Below, in pieces: positions 33,518-41,676 of a stretch of DNA of 64,000 nucleotides; the first letter of the stretch is position 1; every line of letters starts with the position of its first letter. Under the pieces are notes generated by a model, which saw only the letters and a program-made list of their open reading frames with translations, made no database searches and had not been told where the DNA came from. The stretch covers positions 186,001 through 250,000 of the forward strand of contig JADJEV010000003.1 in the NCBI GenBank assembly GCA_016708905.1. The letters run 5' to 3'. A program made the translations under genes and the position numbers. Source of the stretch: Candidatus Methylophosphatis roskildensis. GTDB taxonomy: Bacteria > Pseudomonadota > Gammaproteobacteria > Burkholderiales > Rhodocyclaceae.

Positions 33518-33633
33518 AACCGACGCGCCACGATGGGCAGGCGGCATTGGGCTTGTCGGGCGTCGTCGGGCAATTGCGCGATGGGCGCTTCCTGGCCTTC
33601 AGGATCATACGATCCCGCGCCGCGCCTCGATGA
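33514..33633 (+). CDS. 39-residue micro-ORF
   Basis: A small basic ORF (MKPTRHDGQAALGLS to IIRSRAAPR) linked by ATGA overlaps to both the preceding Cys-rich ORF and the replication initiator. It could be a real peptide or a translational relay that carries ribosomes to the initiator start. No family recognised. Confidence 0.42.
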   Translation: MKPTRHDGQAALGLSGVVGQLRDGRFLAFRIIRSRAAPR

Positions 33634-34502
33634 TCAGGATGATCCTAATGAGCGTTCGCGTAAGTTCGATGGTCTGGAAGTCCGGAAAGCTTGGCGGCGG
33701 AAATCTGCTCGTGCTGCTCGCGATGGCGGATTACGCGAACGACGCCGGGTCGAACATTCACCCGAGCATGTCGACCCTGGCGGGCAAGGTGAGGCTGTCC
33801 GAAGTCCAGACACGCCGCCTAGTCCACGAACTCGTCGCGGACGGGTACTTGCAGATCGTAGGAAACGAGAACGGCGGGGCACCTGGGGCGACTCGTCAGT
33901 ATTGCATCGTGCTGGAGCGGCTTACCACTCTCGCCGATGATAGCCGTACCCCTATCGCCGGTGAGAGTCCTACCGCTCTCGTGGGTGATACCCTTATCAC
34001 CGGTGATACCCCTATCACCCATGATGGGAGACGGGTCTCATCCATGATCGAGACGGGTCTCGCCCATGAGAGCCAATCCGTTAGTAAACGTCAGGAACCG
34101 TTATTTAGCTCTACTACCGTAGAGCTTGTGAGCAGCAGCGCTGCTGACGCATGTCCGCAGAAGGAAGTTCTCTCCTTGTACAAGCAGCACCTTCCGGTCC
34201 TGCCGCAGCCACGAGCATGGGAAGGACAGCGTGCGAAGAACCTTCAGGCGCGCTGGCGTTGGGTGATGAATGCCAGGAAGGGAAACGGCGAACGGTATGC
34301 GGTAGATCGCCCATCTGCGCTCGAGTTCTTCAGGCGGTTCTTCATCTACGTTGGCGAGTCGAACTTCCTCACTGACCGATGGAAAGGCTGCGACCTGGGC
34401 TGGCTGGTGAAGGCCGAGAACTTCGACAAGGTGCTGAGTGGCAAGTATCACGACTTGGGCCGAGAGCAGGGCCTGTCGCAACTGCGAGCAGGTGAGTTGT
34501 GA
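33630..34502 (+). CDS. Phage/satellite replication initiator (lambda O-like)
   Basis: A 290-residue protein. The N-terminal winged helix (LVLLAMADYANDAGSNIHPS, STLAGKVRLSEVQTRRLVHE) is the kind found in phage replication initiators. The central region (residues about 103-145) is encoded by a run of six short inverted repeats (33939-34061), and the C-terminal part (ALEFFRRFFIYVGESNFLTD) resembles initiator C-domains that hand over to a helicase. The next gene, overlapping by GTGA, is a DnaB-type helicase, as in phage initiator-helicase pairs. The start ATG 33630 is coupled to the upstream micro-ORF. Confidence 0.72.
   Translation: MIRMILMSVRVSSMVWKSGKLGGGNLLVLLAMADYANDAGSNIHPSMSTLAGKVRLSEVQTRRLVHELVADGYLQIVGNENGGAPGATRQYCIVLERLTTLADDSRTPIAGESPTALVGDTLITGDTPITHDGRRVSSMIETGLAHESQSVSKRQEPLFSSTTVELVSSSAADACPQKEVLSLYKQHLPVLPQPRAWEGQRAKNLQARWRWVMNARKGNGERYAVDRPSALEFFRRFFIYVGESNFLTDRWKGCDLGWLVKAENFDKVLSGKYHDLGREQGLSQLRAGEL
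33939..34061. repeat. Six tandem inverted repeats, candidate replication origin
   Basis: Consecutive stem pairs: GATAG/CTATC (33939/33952), GAGAG/CTCTC (33963/33976), GGTGATA/TATCACC (33984/33995), the same again (34002/34013), GAGAC/GTCTC (34028/34035) and GAGAC/GTCTC (34050/34057). The third and fourth are 18-bp tandem units with one mismatch. Location inside the initiator gene mirrors lambda-type origins whose iterons lie inside gene O. Confidence 0.6.
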
Positions 34503-35863
34503 CCGTCATGAATATGCCTTCTGCCTTACGCCTTCCGCCGCACTCGACCGAAGCCGAGCAGTCGCTGATCGGCGGTCTGCTGCTCGACAACTTGGCTTGG
34601 GACAAGATCGCCGACATCGTCGCCGAGGCCGACTTCTATCGCGACGATCACCGGCGCATTTTTCGTCACGTCGCTGGACTGATCGAAGCCGGCCGTCCGG
34701 CCGACGTGGTGACGGTGTTCGAGTCGCTCGAGAAGCGCAACGAGTCGGAGCAGGCCGGCGGACTCGCCTACCTGGGGGAGATCGCCAACAATACGCCGTC
34801 CGCGGCGAACATCCGCCGCTATGCCGAGATCGTGCGCGAGCGGGCCGTTCTCCGCGAAATCTCGAGGGTGGCGTCAGAACTGGGCGATCTCGCCCTTTCT
34901 CCTGGCGCGCAACAAGTCGACGATCTCTTGGACCATGCGGAAGCCGCCCTGTACGAGCTGCGGCCGACTGGAAAACGCGGGGAGATGGTCACGCTGCGGA
35001 CGGCACTGTCGCGGGTCACTGAGCGCATGCAGAACGCCTGCGAGGGCGAAGTCGTTCGGTCTTGCATCCTCTACGGCGTCGAGGGCCTGGACAAGATCAC
35101 ACGCGGCATGCGGCCGGGAGAGCTGATCATCCTCGCAGCACGGCCCAGCGTCGGCAAGTCGGCGCTCGCGCTGAACATCACGATCAAAGTTGGTGCCGTG
35201 GCGCCGGTGCTGTTCGTCTCGCTGGAGATGACGGCTGATGCCAACGCAGAGCGCGCCTTGTCGATCGCTTCCGGCATCCCACTTGAGCTGCTGCAGGGTG
35301 ATGGCCCGGGTAGTCTGAAGGCGGCCGATTGGGATTCGATTACGGCAGGGCTGGGGAAGCTTTACGAACTGCCGATCACGTTTCGTGACGCCACGATGAT
35401 GACGATGCCGTTGCTGGCGACCACGGCGCGTCGCATGCGTCGCCACGGCCTCGGGCTTGTTGTCGTCGACTACCTGCAATTGCTGAATTCCACCGAGCGC
35501 CGGCAAAACCGCACCGAAGCGGTGTCGGATATCAGTCGCCGGCTCAAGACGATGGCAATGGATCTCGGTGTCCCGGTCCTTGCGTTGTCCCAACTCAACC
35601 GCGCGGCAGACGGAGAACGCCCAACGCTTGCTCACCTGCGGGAATCGGGCTCGATCGAGCAAGACGCCGACGTCGTGCTGCTCCTGCATGAGCAGGAAGG
35701 CAAGCCGATCGAATTGATCGTCGCAAAGAATCGAGCAGGCCCGCGCGGATCTGTTTGGGTGCGCTTCGATAAGGAGCGAGCGAGCTTTTCCGAGACGGAT
35801 GAACCACTGCCGGATATGCCGCCGCCGACCGGTTTCATGCGCAGGCGCGGTTTCCCGGATTGA
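34499..35863 (+). CDS. dnaB: DnaB-type replicative helicase
   Basis: A 454-residue RecA-fold helicase: N-terminal DnaB domain (PPHSTEAEQSLIGGLLLDN), then Walker A (LAARPSVGKSALALN), Walker B (LVVVDYLQLL), the Gln switch (VLALSQLNR), and LRESGSIEQDADVVLLL before an arginine finger (KNRAGPRG). Family length is normal. GTG 34499 overlaps the initiator stop; an ATG at 34508 is the alternative. This is a second, element-borne copy type, likely loaded by the adjacent initiator at the element's own origin. Confidence 0.92.
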   Translation: MTVMNMPSALRLPPHSTEAEQSLIGGLLLDNLAWDKIADIVAEADFYRDDHRRIFRHVAGLIEAGRPADVVTVFESLEKRNESEQAGGLAYLGEIANNTPSAANIRRYAEIVRERAVLREISRVASELGDLALSPGAQQVDDLLDHAEAALYELRPTGKRGEMVTLRTALSRVTERMQNACEGEVVRSCILYGVEGLDKITRGMRPGELIILAARPSVGKSALALNITIKVGAVAPVLFVSLEMTADANAERALSIASGIPLELLQGDGPGSLKAADWDSITAGLGKLYELPITFRDATMMTMPLLATTARRMRRHGLGLVVVDYLQLLNSTERRQNRTEAVSDISRRLKTMAMDLGVPVLALSQLNRAADGERPTLAHLRESGSIEQDADVVLLLHEQEGKPIELIVAKNRAGPRGSVWVRFDKERASFSETDEPLPDMPPPTGFMRRRGFPD

Positions 35864-35925
35864 ATGCAAGGAGTCTCACCGTGAAGTTTCTTCGTTTTTC
35901 GTCTTCAACTTGATTGATTGCGGCC

Positions 35926-36513
35926 ATGACGGATCAGTCGGTTTCCGTAATGCCGGACGTCGCAACGCCACGCGAGCGACGGATCTCGGCTCGTATCCAT
36001 GCTTTCGTCGATGCCTACGTGCTGACGCTGAATTCCGCGCGCGCCGCGCGAGTCGCCGGCTATGCACCCAAAGCCTCGGCGGTGCGCGGTGCCGAGCTGC
36101 TTCGGCGGCCAGATGTGCAGCAGGCAATCAAGATGCGCCAGGCCGAGCTCGCACGGCGCTATGCCGTTGAAGTGGAAAACACGATCGCCACCCTGGCGGC
36201 GATGGCGTTCTTCGATCCGCTGGACTTCTTCGACGATAACGGACGCCTGCGCAACCTGGGCGATGTCCCGCTGCGGGCGCGCATGGCGCTGTCCGGCTTC
36301 AAGGTGCGCCGCGTGGTCGTCGACAAGAGTGCGCCGCCTGAGGAGATCATCGAGATCCGCTTCCTCGATCGCGGCACCAACGTCGAACGGCTGATGAAGC
36401 ATCTCGGCTTGTTCGAGAAGGACAACCGGCAGGACAAGCCGGATGCGATTGCCGAACTGCTCGCGTACGTCGCCGCGCACGGTGCGCCGCTGGCCGTGCG
36501 GCCGAGTTCGTAG
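35926..36513 (+). CDS. Terminase small subunit-like protein
   Basis: A 195-residue protein with the N-terminal helix-turn-helix of terminase small subunits (FVDAYVLTLNSARAARVAGY, RGAELLRRPDVQQAIKMRQA), then a helical region. In satellites such as PICIs a small terminase redirects a helper phage's packaging. No large terminase, portal or capsid gene follows; only a degenerate 160-nt stretch separates it from the oppositely oriented protease gene. ATG 35926 is used over an upstream TTG. Confidence 0.7.
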   Translation: MTDQSVSVMPDVATPRERRISARIHAFVDAYVLTLNSARAARVAGYAPKASAVRGAELLRRPDVQQAIKMRQAELARRYAVEVENTIATLAAMAFFDPLDFFDDNGRLRNLGDVPLRARMALSGFKVRRVVVDKSAPPEEIIEIRFLDRGTNVERLMKHLGLFEKDNRQDKPDAIAELLAYVAAHGAPLAVRPSS

Positions 36514-36676
36514 GAGCGAGAAGGTTTCCGAGAGCGCATTGCCGCGTTAAGCCGCGACAAGGAACAAGGAGCGTCCGTGAAGCGGCGCGCGGTCGGGTAG
36601 CATAGATTCGCTGTCGGCGCAGACGCGCCGGCCGACGCAGGATGCGTGGGATATTTTGCGGATCCCCGGAACTGGC

Positions 36677-37957
36677 TCAAGGTTTGCGCCGTGCTGGTGC
36701 GCTCTGTGGTAAGGACGCGGCGTCCTGAAGGGCGACGAGTAGCCCTTCAACGGAATTCAGTACGATCAGGCCACCGTCTTCGCGCCTCGCCACCATTCCG
36801 ACAAGCTTGCCATCTTGAGTGAAGACCCCCGAACCGATGCCAATCGGCGAACTGAACCGCACAGTCAGAAGCTGGCCATAACCCGGATCGGCAGGGTACG
36901 TCTCCTCGACGATTCCGAACGCAAGTGATTTGGCAGACATGGGATCCACAAAGGCGAATACCGCATCACCGCGAGCTACCGCAATGCTTTGTCCAATTGA
37001 CACACTGGGAACTTGGTTGGGTACTGCAGCGATGTCCCCGATACAGACGTCCTTGGGGAGGTCGGCCTTGATTACCCAGCTTTGGTCTGCCTGCGTCAAA
37101 TACATACCGTTGGATAGCACGTAATGCTGAGTCTTCTTGAGTGGCCACGACGTCACACCAACTGCAGAACACACCGTTGCGACATACTTCGACGTCAAGC
37201 GAATTGCACTTGCTACGTAACGCGAACTATTAATTGAATCGATGGGGTCGCGATACATTCTGGGTGCGAGTGAGACCTCAACATGAGGGGGAAAGCGCGA
37301 GGCTCCGACTGCAAGTCGCGCGCCGCGACGGGCTACACGGTAGGCATCCAGCCATCGCCGCAAGCTGTCCAGTGGAACGGCGAAGTTTAGGTTCTGCCCC
37401 TGACGCATCTGTGCGGTCGTGATTCCAACGAGAGCACCTGTTTCGTCAAACAGACCGCCACCAGAGGAGCCGGGTGATATGGCAGCGGTGGTTTGGATGA
37501 CGCTGGTGCTTCTTGTCTGCCGCAGGCCGGATACGATTCCCTCGCTGAGCGTCAGGTCCAGGCCTAGCGGCGCCCCGATCGCAAATACTCGCGTTCCGGG
37601 TGGAGGTACAGACCACGAAATCTCGGAGACTTTGGGGGCGTCCAAATCCGCGGCAAACAAGAAGCAAAGGTCACGTTCGGTATCGGAGTACTGAAGTTTC
37701 GCTACGATCCTCGGATTCGTTCCGGCGTCGATGTAGATGCGAGGTGCTCCGCGAATAACGTGACAGTTCGTGGCCACAAGATTCTCGTCGACGACAACTC
37801 CACTTCCTTGAGTGTCAATGGTCGGCCATCCGTGGACGACCTTCACGATGCTTTTCGCAGCTTGTGCGAATACCCTTGTCCCGACACTTTCGGCCAGGAC
37901 TGTCGGAGACTGGCACACAATCAAGACAAAGACGGCGAACGTTCGGAACGTTTTCAT
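36677..37957 (-). CDS. Exported trypsin-like serine protease with second beta-barrel domain
   Basis: A 426-residue protein with a signal peptide (FAVFVLIVCQSPTVLA). The first domain is an S1C-type trypsin-like protease with a full triad: His in VATNCHVI, Asp in TERDLCF and Ser in SPGSSGGGLFD. The C-terminal half (about 270-420) contains a second, protease-like barrel without a triad (FSSPIGIGSGVFTQDGKLVG). Tandem protease barrels with one dead copy occur in stress proteases. It is convergent with the satellite block. ATG 37957 gives the proper signal peptide. Confidence 0.78.
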   Translation of the reverse strand: MKTFRTFAVFVLIVCQSPTVLAESVGTRVFAQAAKSIVKVVHGWPTIDTQGSGVVVDENLVATNCHVIRGAPRIYIDAGTNPRIVAKLQYSDTERDLCFLFAADLDAPKVSEISWSVPPPGTRVFAIGAPLGLDLTLSEGIVSGLRQTRSTSVIQTTAAISPGSSGGGLFDETGALVGITTAQMRQGQNLNFAVPLDSLRRWLDAYRVARRGARLAVGASRFPPHVEVSLAPRMYRDPIDSINSSRYVASAIRLTSKYVATVCSAVGVTSWPLKKTQHYVLSNGMYLTQADQSWVIKADLPKDVCIGDIAAVPNQVPSVSIGQSIAVARGDAVFAFVDPMSAKSLAFGIVEETYPADPGYGQLLTVRFSSPIGIGSGVFTQDGKLVGMVARREDGGLIVLNSVEGLLVALQDAASLPQSAPARRKP

Positions 37958-38241
37958 TGTGACCAACACAAGAGGTTGTGACCCGTTTATCATTATGCGA
38001 TTTCCGCGAAAGCTGCGCTAGGTAAGTTCAGCGGTGGCGGCTCTTCAGGCCGCGTTGCGCGTGCCGAGGGGAGGTTGCAGAGCTGTTCCTGTGCAACCAC
38101 AAGTCGGTGACTCGCGCTACATCAACGACGGCCGCTGCAATGACGAGCGGCTAGAGCCCCTGGGCAAGATTCAATGCGCACCGCCGGGTACTCTTGAAGG
38201 CGCGCCGACTGCCATCGGAATCGACTATAGGCGAACGCCCC

Positions 38242-39333
38242 TCACGGGACGATCGAGTGCGGAGACCGGTGGAGCACCAGCCCATTGATCCCAAGGTGAT
38301 CGGCGGCCTGTTCGATGCGGATCTGCCGTGCTCGCGCAAGCGGCCCGGACAACGCGAGCAAGTCCTGACGCACCACAACGCAATCGTCCACCCAATCGCC
38401 CCAGGCGGCACAGCCATAGGCGACGTTACCCGTGGCAAGCCGCAACAAGCCATCCGAGAAGGCCAGTGTGACATCGCCTTGCGGATCGAGCAGTTTGTGT
38501 TCCTGCTCCTGCATCCAGCGCAAGATCGCGCGAAACACTTTTGGATCGACGGTGAGAACGGGCCGGCGGACATGGATCCGGTTCATCGACGCCTGATGGC
38601 GCTCATAGAGCACGGCCAACTCCAGGCATTCCGGCATCCCCGCGTTGCCGAAGGCCTCGCGCCAGATCTGCAGGACGGCGAGAAAGACCTTGCCGCGCGC
38701 GACTTCGTTGGGCAACAGCTTCTCGCTGTATTGCGCATGCCGCGCCGAATGCGAGATGCCGGTCAGGCGCCAGTTCGCCAGCCAGTCTGCGGTGGCGTCG
38801 ATGCGCAGTTCAACCCCCGCATGCGCACGCTTGAATTGCAGGGCCTCCTCGGAACCGGCCATGCTCCGGAAGCCCATCTCTCGCAACGCCACGGGCGTGG
38901 CGACAAGCGCGAGACTGTGGGCGAGGAACGCCTGCTCGGCGGCCTTCTCCAGCAGCGACGCCAGCTCTTTGTCATCGATCTGTTTCACATCGATGATCGC
39001 TGCCGCCTCCGCGAGCGCAGCATCGAAGTCGGTCTCGTTTTGTGCCTCGATGATCATCCTGAGCCGGACCTCGGGCACCTCGCCGACCGGGACGAGATCG
39101 GCATCCGCGACATACAGCGTCCGCTGCGCCTGCCCGCCCATGACAATTGGGCTGCCCAAGGCGTGGACCAGCCAGGCGAACACCGGCTGTTCGCTGCCGA
39201 CCAGGTCGGTGACCAACCCGGCCGCCTCGCGAAGCACCACAAGGCGGCCGAGATTGGCCTCGCCCAAGCTACCGCGCAGGGTGGCCACCAGACCAACGCG
39301 ACCAATCGTCCCGTCGGGTTGGCTGGCACTCAT
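38242..39333 (-). CDS. Unknown protein linked to a metallophosphoesterase
   Basis: A 363-residue soluble protein with no recognised domain. It begins with an ATGA overlap with the metallophosphoesterase stop and must be translated with it. Visible features are acidic/hydrophobic helical stretches (DFDAALAEAAAIIDVKQIDD, LASLLEKAAEQAFLA) and a C-terminal region rich in Trp and Cys (YGCAAWGDWVDDCVVV). It probably works with the phosphoesterase, but I cannot name a function. Confidence 0.65.
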   Translation of the reverse strand: MSASQPDGTIGRVGLVATLRGSLGEANLGRLVVLREAAGLVTDLVGSEQPVFAWLVHALGSPIVMGGQAQRTLYVADADLVPVGEVPEVRLRMIIEAQNETDFDAALAEAAAIIDVKQIDDKELASLLEKAAEQAFLAHSLALVATPVALREMGFRSMAGSEEALQFKRAHAGVELRIDATADWLANWRLTGISHSARHAQYSEKLLPNEVARGKVFLAVLQIWREAFGNAGMPECLELAVLYERHQASMNRIHVRRPVLTVDPKVFRAILRWMQEQEHKLLDPQGDVTLAFSDGLLRLATGNVAYGCAAWGDWVDDCVVVRQDLLALSGPLARARQIRIEQAADHLGINGLVLHRSPHSIVP

Positions 39334-40268
39334 GGCTGCATCTCCCATTCAGGCCCCACCCAGACCAGCTTGTCGTTGCTGAGTTGGGGCTCCCCATCCC
39401 AGCGGTAAGCCACCAAGGGCCCATCGAGTCCGGCGCCGTAGTCCAGTACGGCCGTGGTTGCGTTCTGCACGCCGGGCCTGCCGGTCAGCCAGTAGTGTCC
39501 GACAAAGGTGGGTACGTTGCCGGCGGCACCGAGTTTCACGGTCGCCGGTAGCGGAATATCGGGAATCCTTTCCCGCTCGCTTGCCGGAACCAGTGCAGCC
39601 TGGCGGAAGGCGGTGGCCGATTCGTCCCACCAGCGAACACGAATATCCTTTCGCGCAACCTCGTTGTGGTCGAGGAATGTGATTCCGCCAGGCAAGCGGA
39701 TCTCGTAGCCCTTGGTGACACGCTCCATGGCTTCCCACGGCAGACTGCGCCTGCGGAACGACTGAACCATGAATTCCTCGCCCAGCGCCCCGTTGGCATC
39801 CATCGCCTCCTGGATCCGGTCGATGCACACCGGGTTCCACCAGGCGTGGCAGAGGCGGATCGGGCCCAGGTCCAGGACCGGCGGCAGTGTCTTGAACCAC
39901 GCGACCAGTTCTTTGTGCAGGGGTGAGTCCAACCCGACCTGAAGCAGGAATGCTCTGTGTTCCTTGAGTTTGTTTTCAGTGCGCGGCCGCATGAACTCAT
40001 CACCTTCCGGATCGCGCATGGCGAAGCCGATTGCATTCCATTCGTGGTTTCCCATGATGGTGCGTCCACTTCCCGCTTCAATCATGTTGCGCACGATGTT
40101 GATGACTTCAACCTGCGCTGGGCCGCGGTCGATCAGGTCACCGAGGAAGAGCGCCTGGCGGCCCTGCGGATGCCGGTAGGCGCCATCCTTTACCTGGTAC
40201 CCCAGCTTGGCGAGCAGCGCCCTGAGCTTGCCCGCCTGGCCGTGCACGTCACCGATGATGTCGTACAT
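39330..40268 (-). CDS. Calcineurin-like metallophosphoesterase
   Basis: A 312-residue phosphoesterase with the metal-binding blocks D-x-H (YDIIGDVHGQ), GDxxDRG (LFLGDLIDRG), GNHE (IMGNHEWN) and a late GHYW, similar to ApaH/PrpE-type enzymes that act on phosphoproteins or dinucleotide polyphosphates. It is transcribed divergently from a NUDIX-type regulator across a 77-bp spacer holding an inverted repeat, which suggests a nucleotide-metabolite theme. Confidence 0.85.
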   Translation of the reverse strand: MYDIIGDVHGQAGKLRALLAKLGYQVKDGAYRHPQGRQALFLGDLIDRGPAQVEVINIVRNMIEAGSGRTIMGNHEWNAIGFAMRDPEGDEFMRPRTENKLKEHRAFLLQVGLDSPLHKELVAWFKTLPPVLDLGPIRLCHAWWNPVCIDRIQEAMDANGALGEEFMVQSFRRRSLPWEAMERVTKGYEIRLPGGITFLDHNEVARKDIRVRWWDESATAFRQAALVPASERERIPDIPLPATVKLGAAGNVPTFVGHYWLTGRPGVQNATTAVLDYGAGLDGPLVAYRWDGEPQLSNDKLVWVGPEWEMQP

Positions 40269-40284
40269 GAAAGCCTCGCTTTCT

Positions 40285-40338
40285 CTTAGTTGCGTTACAC
40301 TACTAACTATACGCTGTTCGTAGCGACGTGCAACTAAG
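40285..40338. promoter_or_regulatory. Divergent control region with 9-bp inverted repeat
   Basis: CTTAGTTGC at 40285-40293 is mirrored by GCAACTAAG at 40330-40338, and an inner AGTT/AACT pair lies between. The spacer serves both the phosphoesterase gene (left) and the NUDIX regulator (right), so it is the expected operator of that regulator. Confidence 0.55.
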
Positions 40339-40345
40339 GTGTCCC

Positions 40346-41041
40346 ATGGTCGATGAGCTGAAGCAGTACCCGATGCCCTTTACGCGTCTGGAGTTGGCGA
40401 TCCTGTCGATCGTCGAGGGCAGGTTGGCTGTCCTGCTTGGCAAGCGGACGGGTAGGCCGTATGCGGGGCAATGGGCCTTGCCCGGCGCCGTCCTGCGGAT
40501 CGATCTCGATCGGGATCTTGAGGGGGCCGCGCAGCGCATTGCCGAGGAGCGGCTCAACACCGGACTTCCGTTTCTTCGCCAACTCTGTGCGGTGGGCGGC
40601 AAGGGGAGAGATCCGCGGGCGCCGTGGGCACTCAGCCTGGTGTATCGGGCGCTACTGCCCAGCGACGCCTTCGCGCCCAGGCCGGGCAAGCGCCTGGACG
40701 AGCTGGTCTGGCGGCCGGTGGAGGAAGCGATGGCGGACCGAACGATGGCCTTTGATCACGCAGCACTGATTCGGCAGGCGGTGGAGAGTACCCGGACCGA
40801 AATCCGGCGCCTGGACCTGCCGCAAGGATTCCTGCCGGAGAGCTTCACGCTCGGCGAGCTTCAGGCCACCTGCGAGCAGATTCTGGGGGAGCGGCTTGAC
40901 AAGAGCAGCTTCCGGCGGAAGATCGATCAGCAGCACCTGGTGGAGGAGGTCCCTGGGGAAATGCGAACCGGAGCGTTCCGCCCGGCGGCACTTTATCGTC
41001 TTGCTGCACACTCCTGGCCAGATCAACGGCCACGGGAGTAG
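40346..41041 (+). CDS. NrtR-type NUDIX-winged-helix regulator
   Basis: A 231-residue protein: NUDIX-like N-terminal domain (LAVLLGKRTGRPYAGQWALP; NUDIX box region around DLEGAAQRIAEERLN, which departs from the catalytic consensus) and a C-terminal winged helix (SFTLGELQATCEQILGERLD, SSFRRKIDQ). This is the layout of NrtR regulators, which sense ADP-ribose-type ligands. The degraded NUDIX box implies a sensor, not an enzyme. Met at 40346 is preferred over 40328 because the latter falls in the operator. Confidence 0.78.
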   Translation: MVDELKQYPMPFTRLELAILSIVEGRLAVLLGKRTGRPYAGQWALPGAVLRIDLDRDLEGAAQRIAEERLNTGLPFLRQLCAVGGKGRDPRAPWALSLVYRALLPSDAFAPRPGKRLDELVWRPVEEAMADRTMAFDHAALIRQAVESTRTEIRRLDLPQGFLPESFTLGELQATCEQILGERLDKSSFRRKIDQQHLVEEVPGEMRTGAFRPAALYRLAAHSWPDQRPRE

Positions 41042-41472
41042 CATGCCTTTCGGATCTTTTCGTCGAACACCGAGTCAAGTCCGAAATCTGCGCCCACTCG
41101 GACCCCTCGGTGCAAAGAGCGGTATTGCGAAACAGATTCACCCTTTGCCGAGGAAGTCATCGCCGAGCCCATCGAGCTGATCACGGAGCAGTCCTAGCCG
41201 CCGTGCCATCCCGGCCAGCGACTCAGGCAGGTGCGGGACGCGAGCGGCGCGGTGGGCCTGCCGCGCGAGGGCTTCTCCTTCATCGCGAGGTCGTCCTCGA
41301 CGTAGCGATGAGTGGTCGTGGTGTAGAGCGGCGCCCAGTTGAAAAACCGATCCTCAACGTGCTTCTTCGATCCCCGTTGCGCTTGAGCGCTTCCCGTAGA
41401 CCGTGATAGGGTGTCGCCGCGTCCGACGTGGGCGCGAGCGGGACCTCTGCGTCGCCCTGGTGGAGCCGATCA
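41042..41472. other. Non-coding stretch upstream of the BREX operon
   Basis: No supported gene. The BREX promoter must lie here; a weak TTGAGC...GATAGG pair near 41375-41405 is the only candidate I see. A GTGGAGCC near 41458 may serve as the ribosome site for the first BREX gene. Confidence 0.45.
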
Positions 41473-41676
41473 ATGCAAGAGCAAGAGCCCTGGGTCTCGG
41501 TGGATGAGGTCGCCAAGCACCTCGGCATCGCCAAGGACACGGTCTACCGCTGGATCGAGTCCAAGTCCCTGCCTGCGCACCGCGTCGGTCGGCTGTGGAA
41601 GTTCAAGATCTCACAGGTCGATGCTTGGATTGAAGCTGGTGGAGCAGCGGAGCCCGACGCCAAGGAGAACGAGTGA
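41473..41676 (+). CDS. Excisionase-type HTH protein at the head of the BREX operon
   Basis: A 67-residue MerR/excisionase-fold DNA-binding protein (EPWVSVDEVAKHLGIAKDTV, YRWIESKSLPAHRVGRLWKF). It overlaps brxE by 4 nt (GTGA), so it belongs to the operon. It may regulate the operon, replacing the WYL-domain BrxR that heads many BREX loci, or act in DNA recognition. An in-frame ATG at 41428 would add a leader without homology. Confidence 0.8.
   Translation: MQEQEPWVSVDEVAKHLGIAKDTVYRWIESKSLPAHRVGRLWKFKISQVDAWIEAGGAAEPDAKENE

Noticed and set aside
33939..34061. CRISPR array
   Set aside because: The units are adjacent inverted repeats of varying sequence without spacers, inside a coding gene; an origin-type array fits better.
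32945..36676. Complete prophage
   Set aside because: Only regulator, replication and small-terminase genes are present; no structural or lysis genes.
36514..36676. Start of a terminase large subunit gene
   Set aside because: Frames after the small terminase stop within a few codons, and the residual translation shows no ATPase motif.
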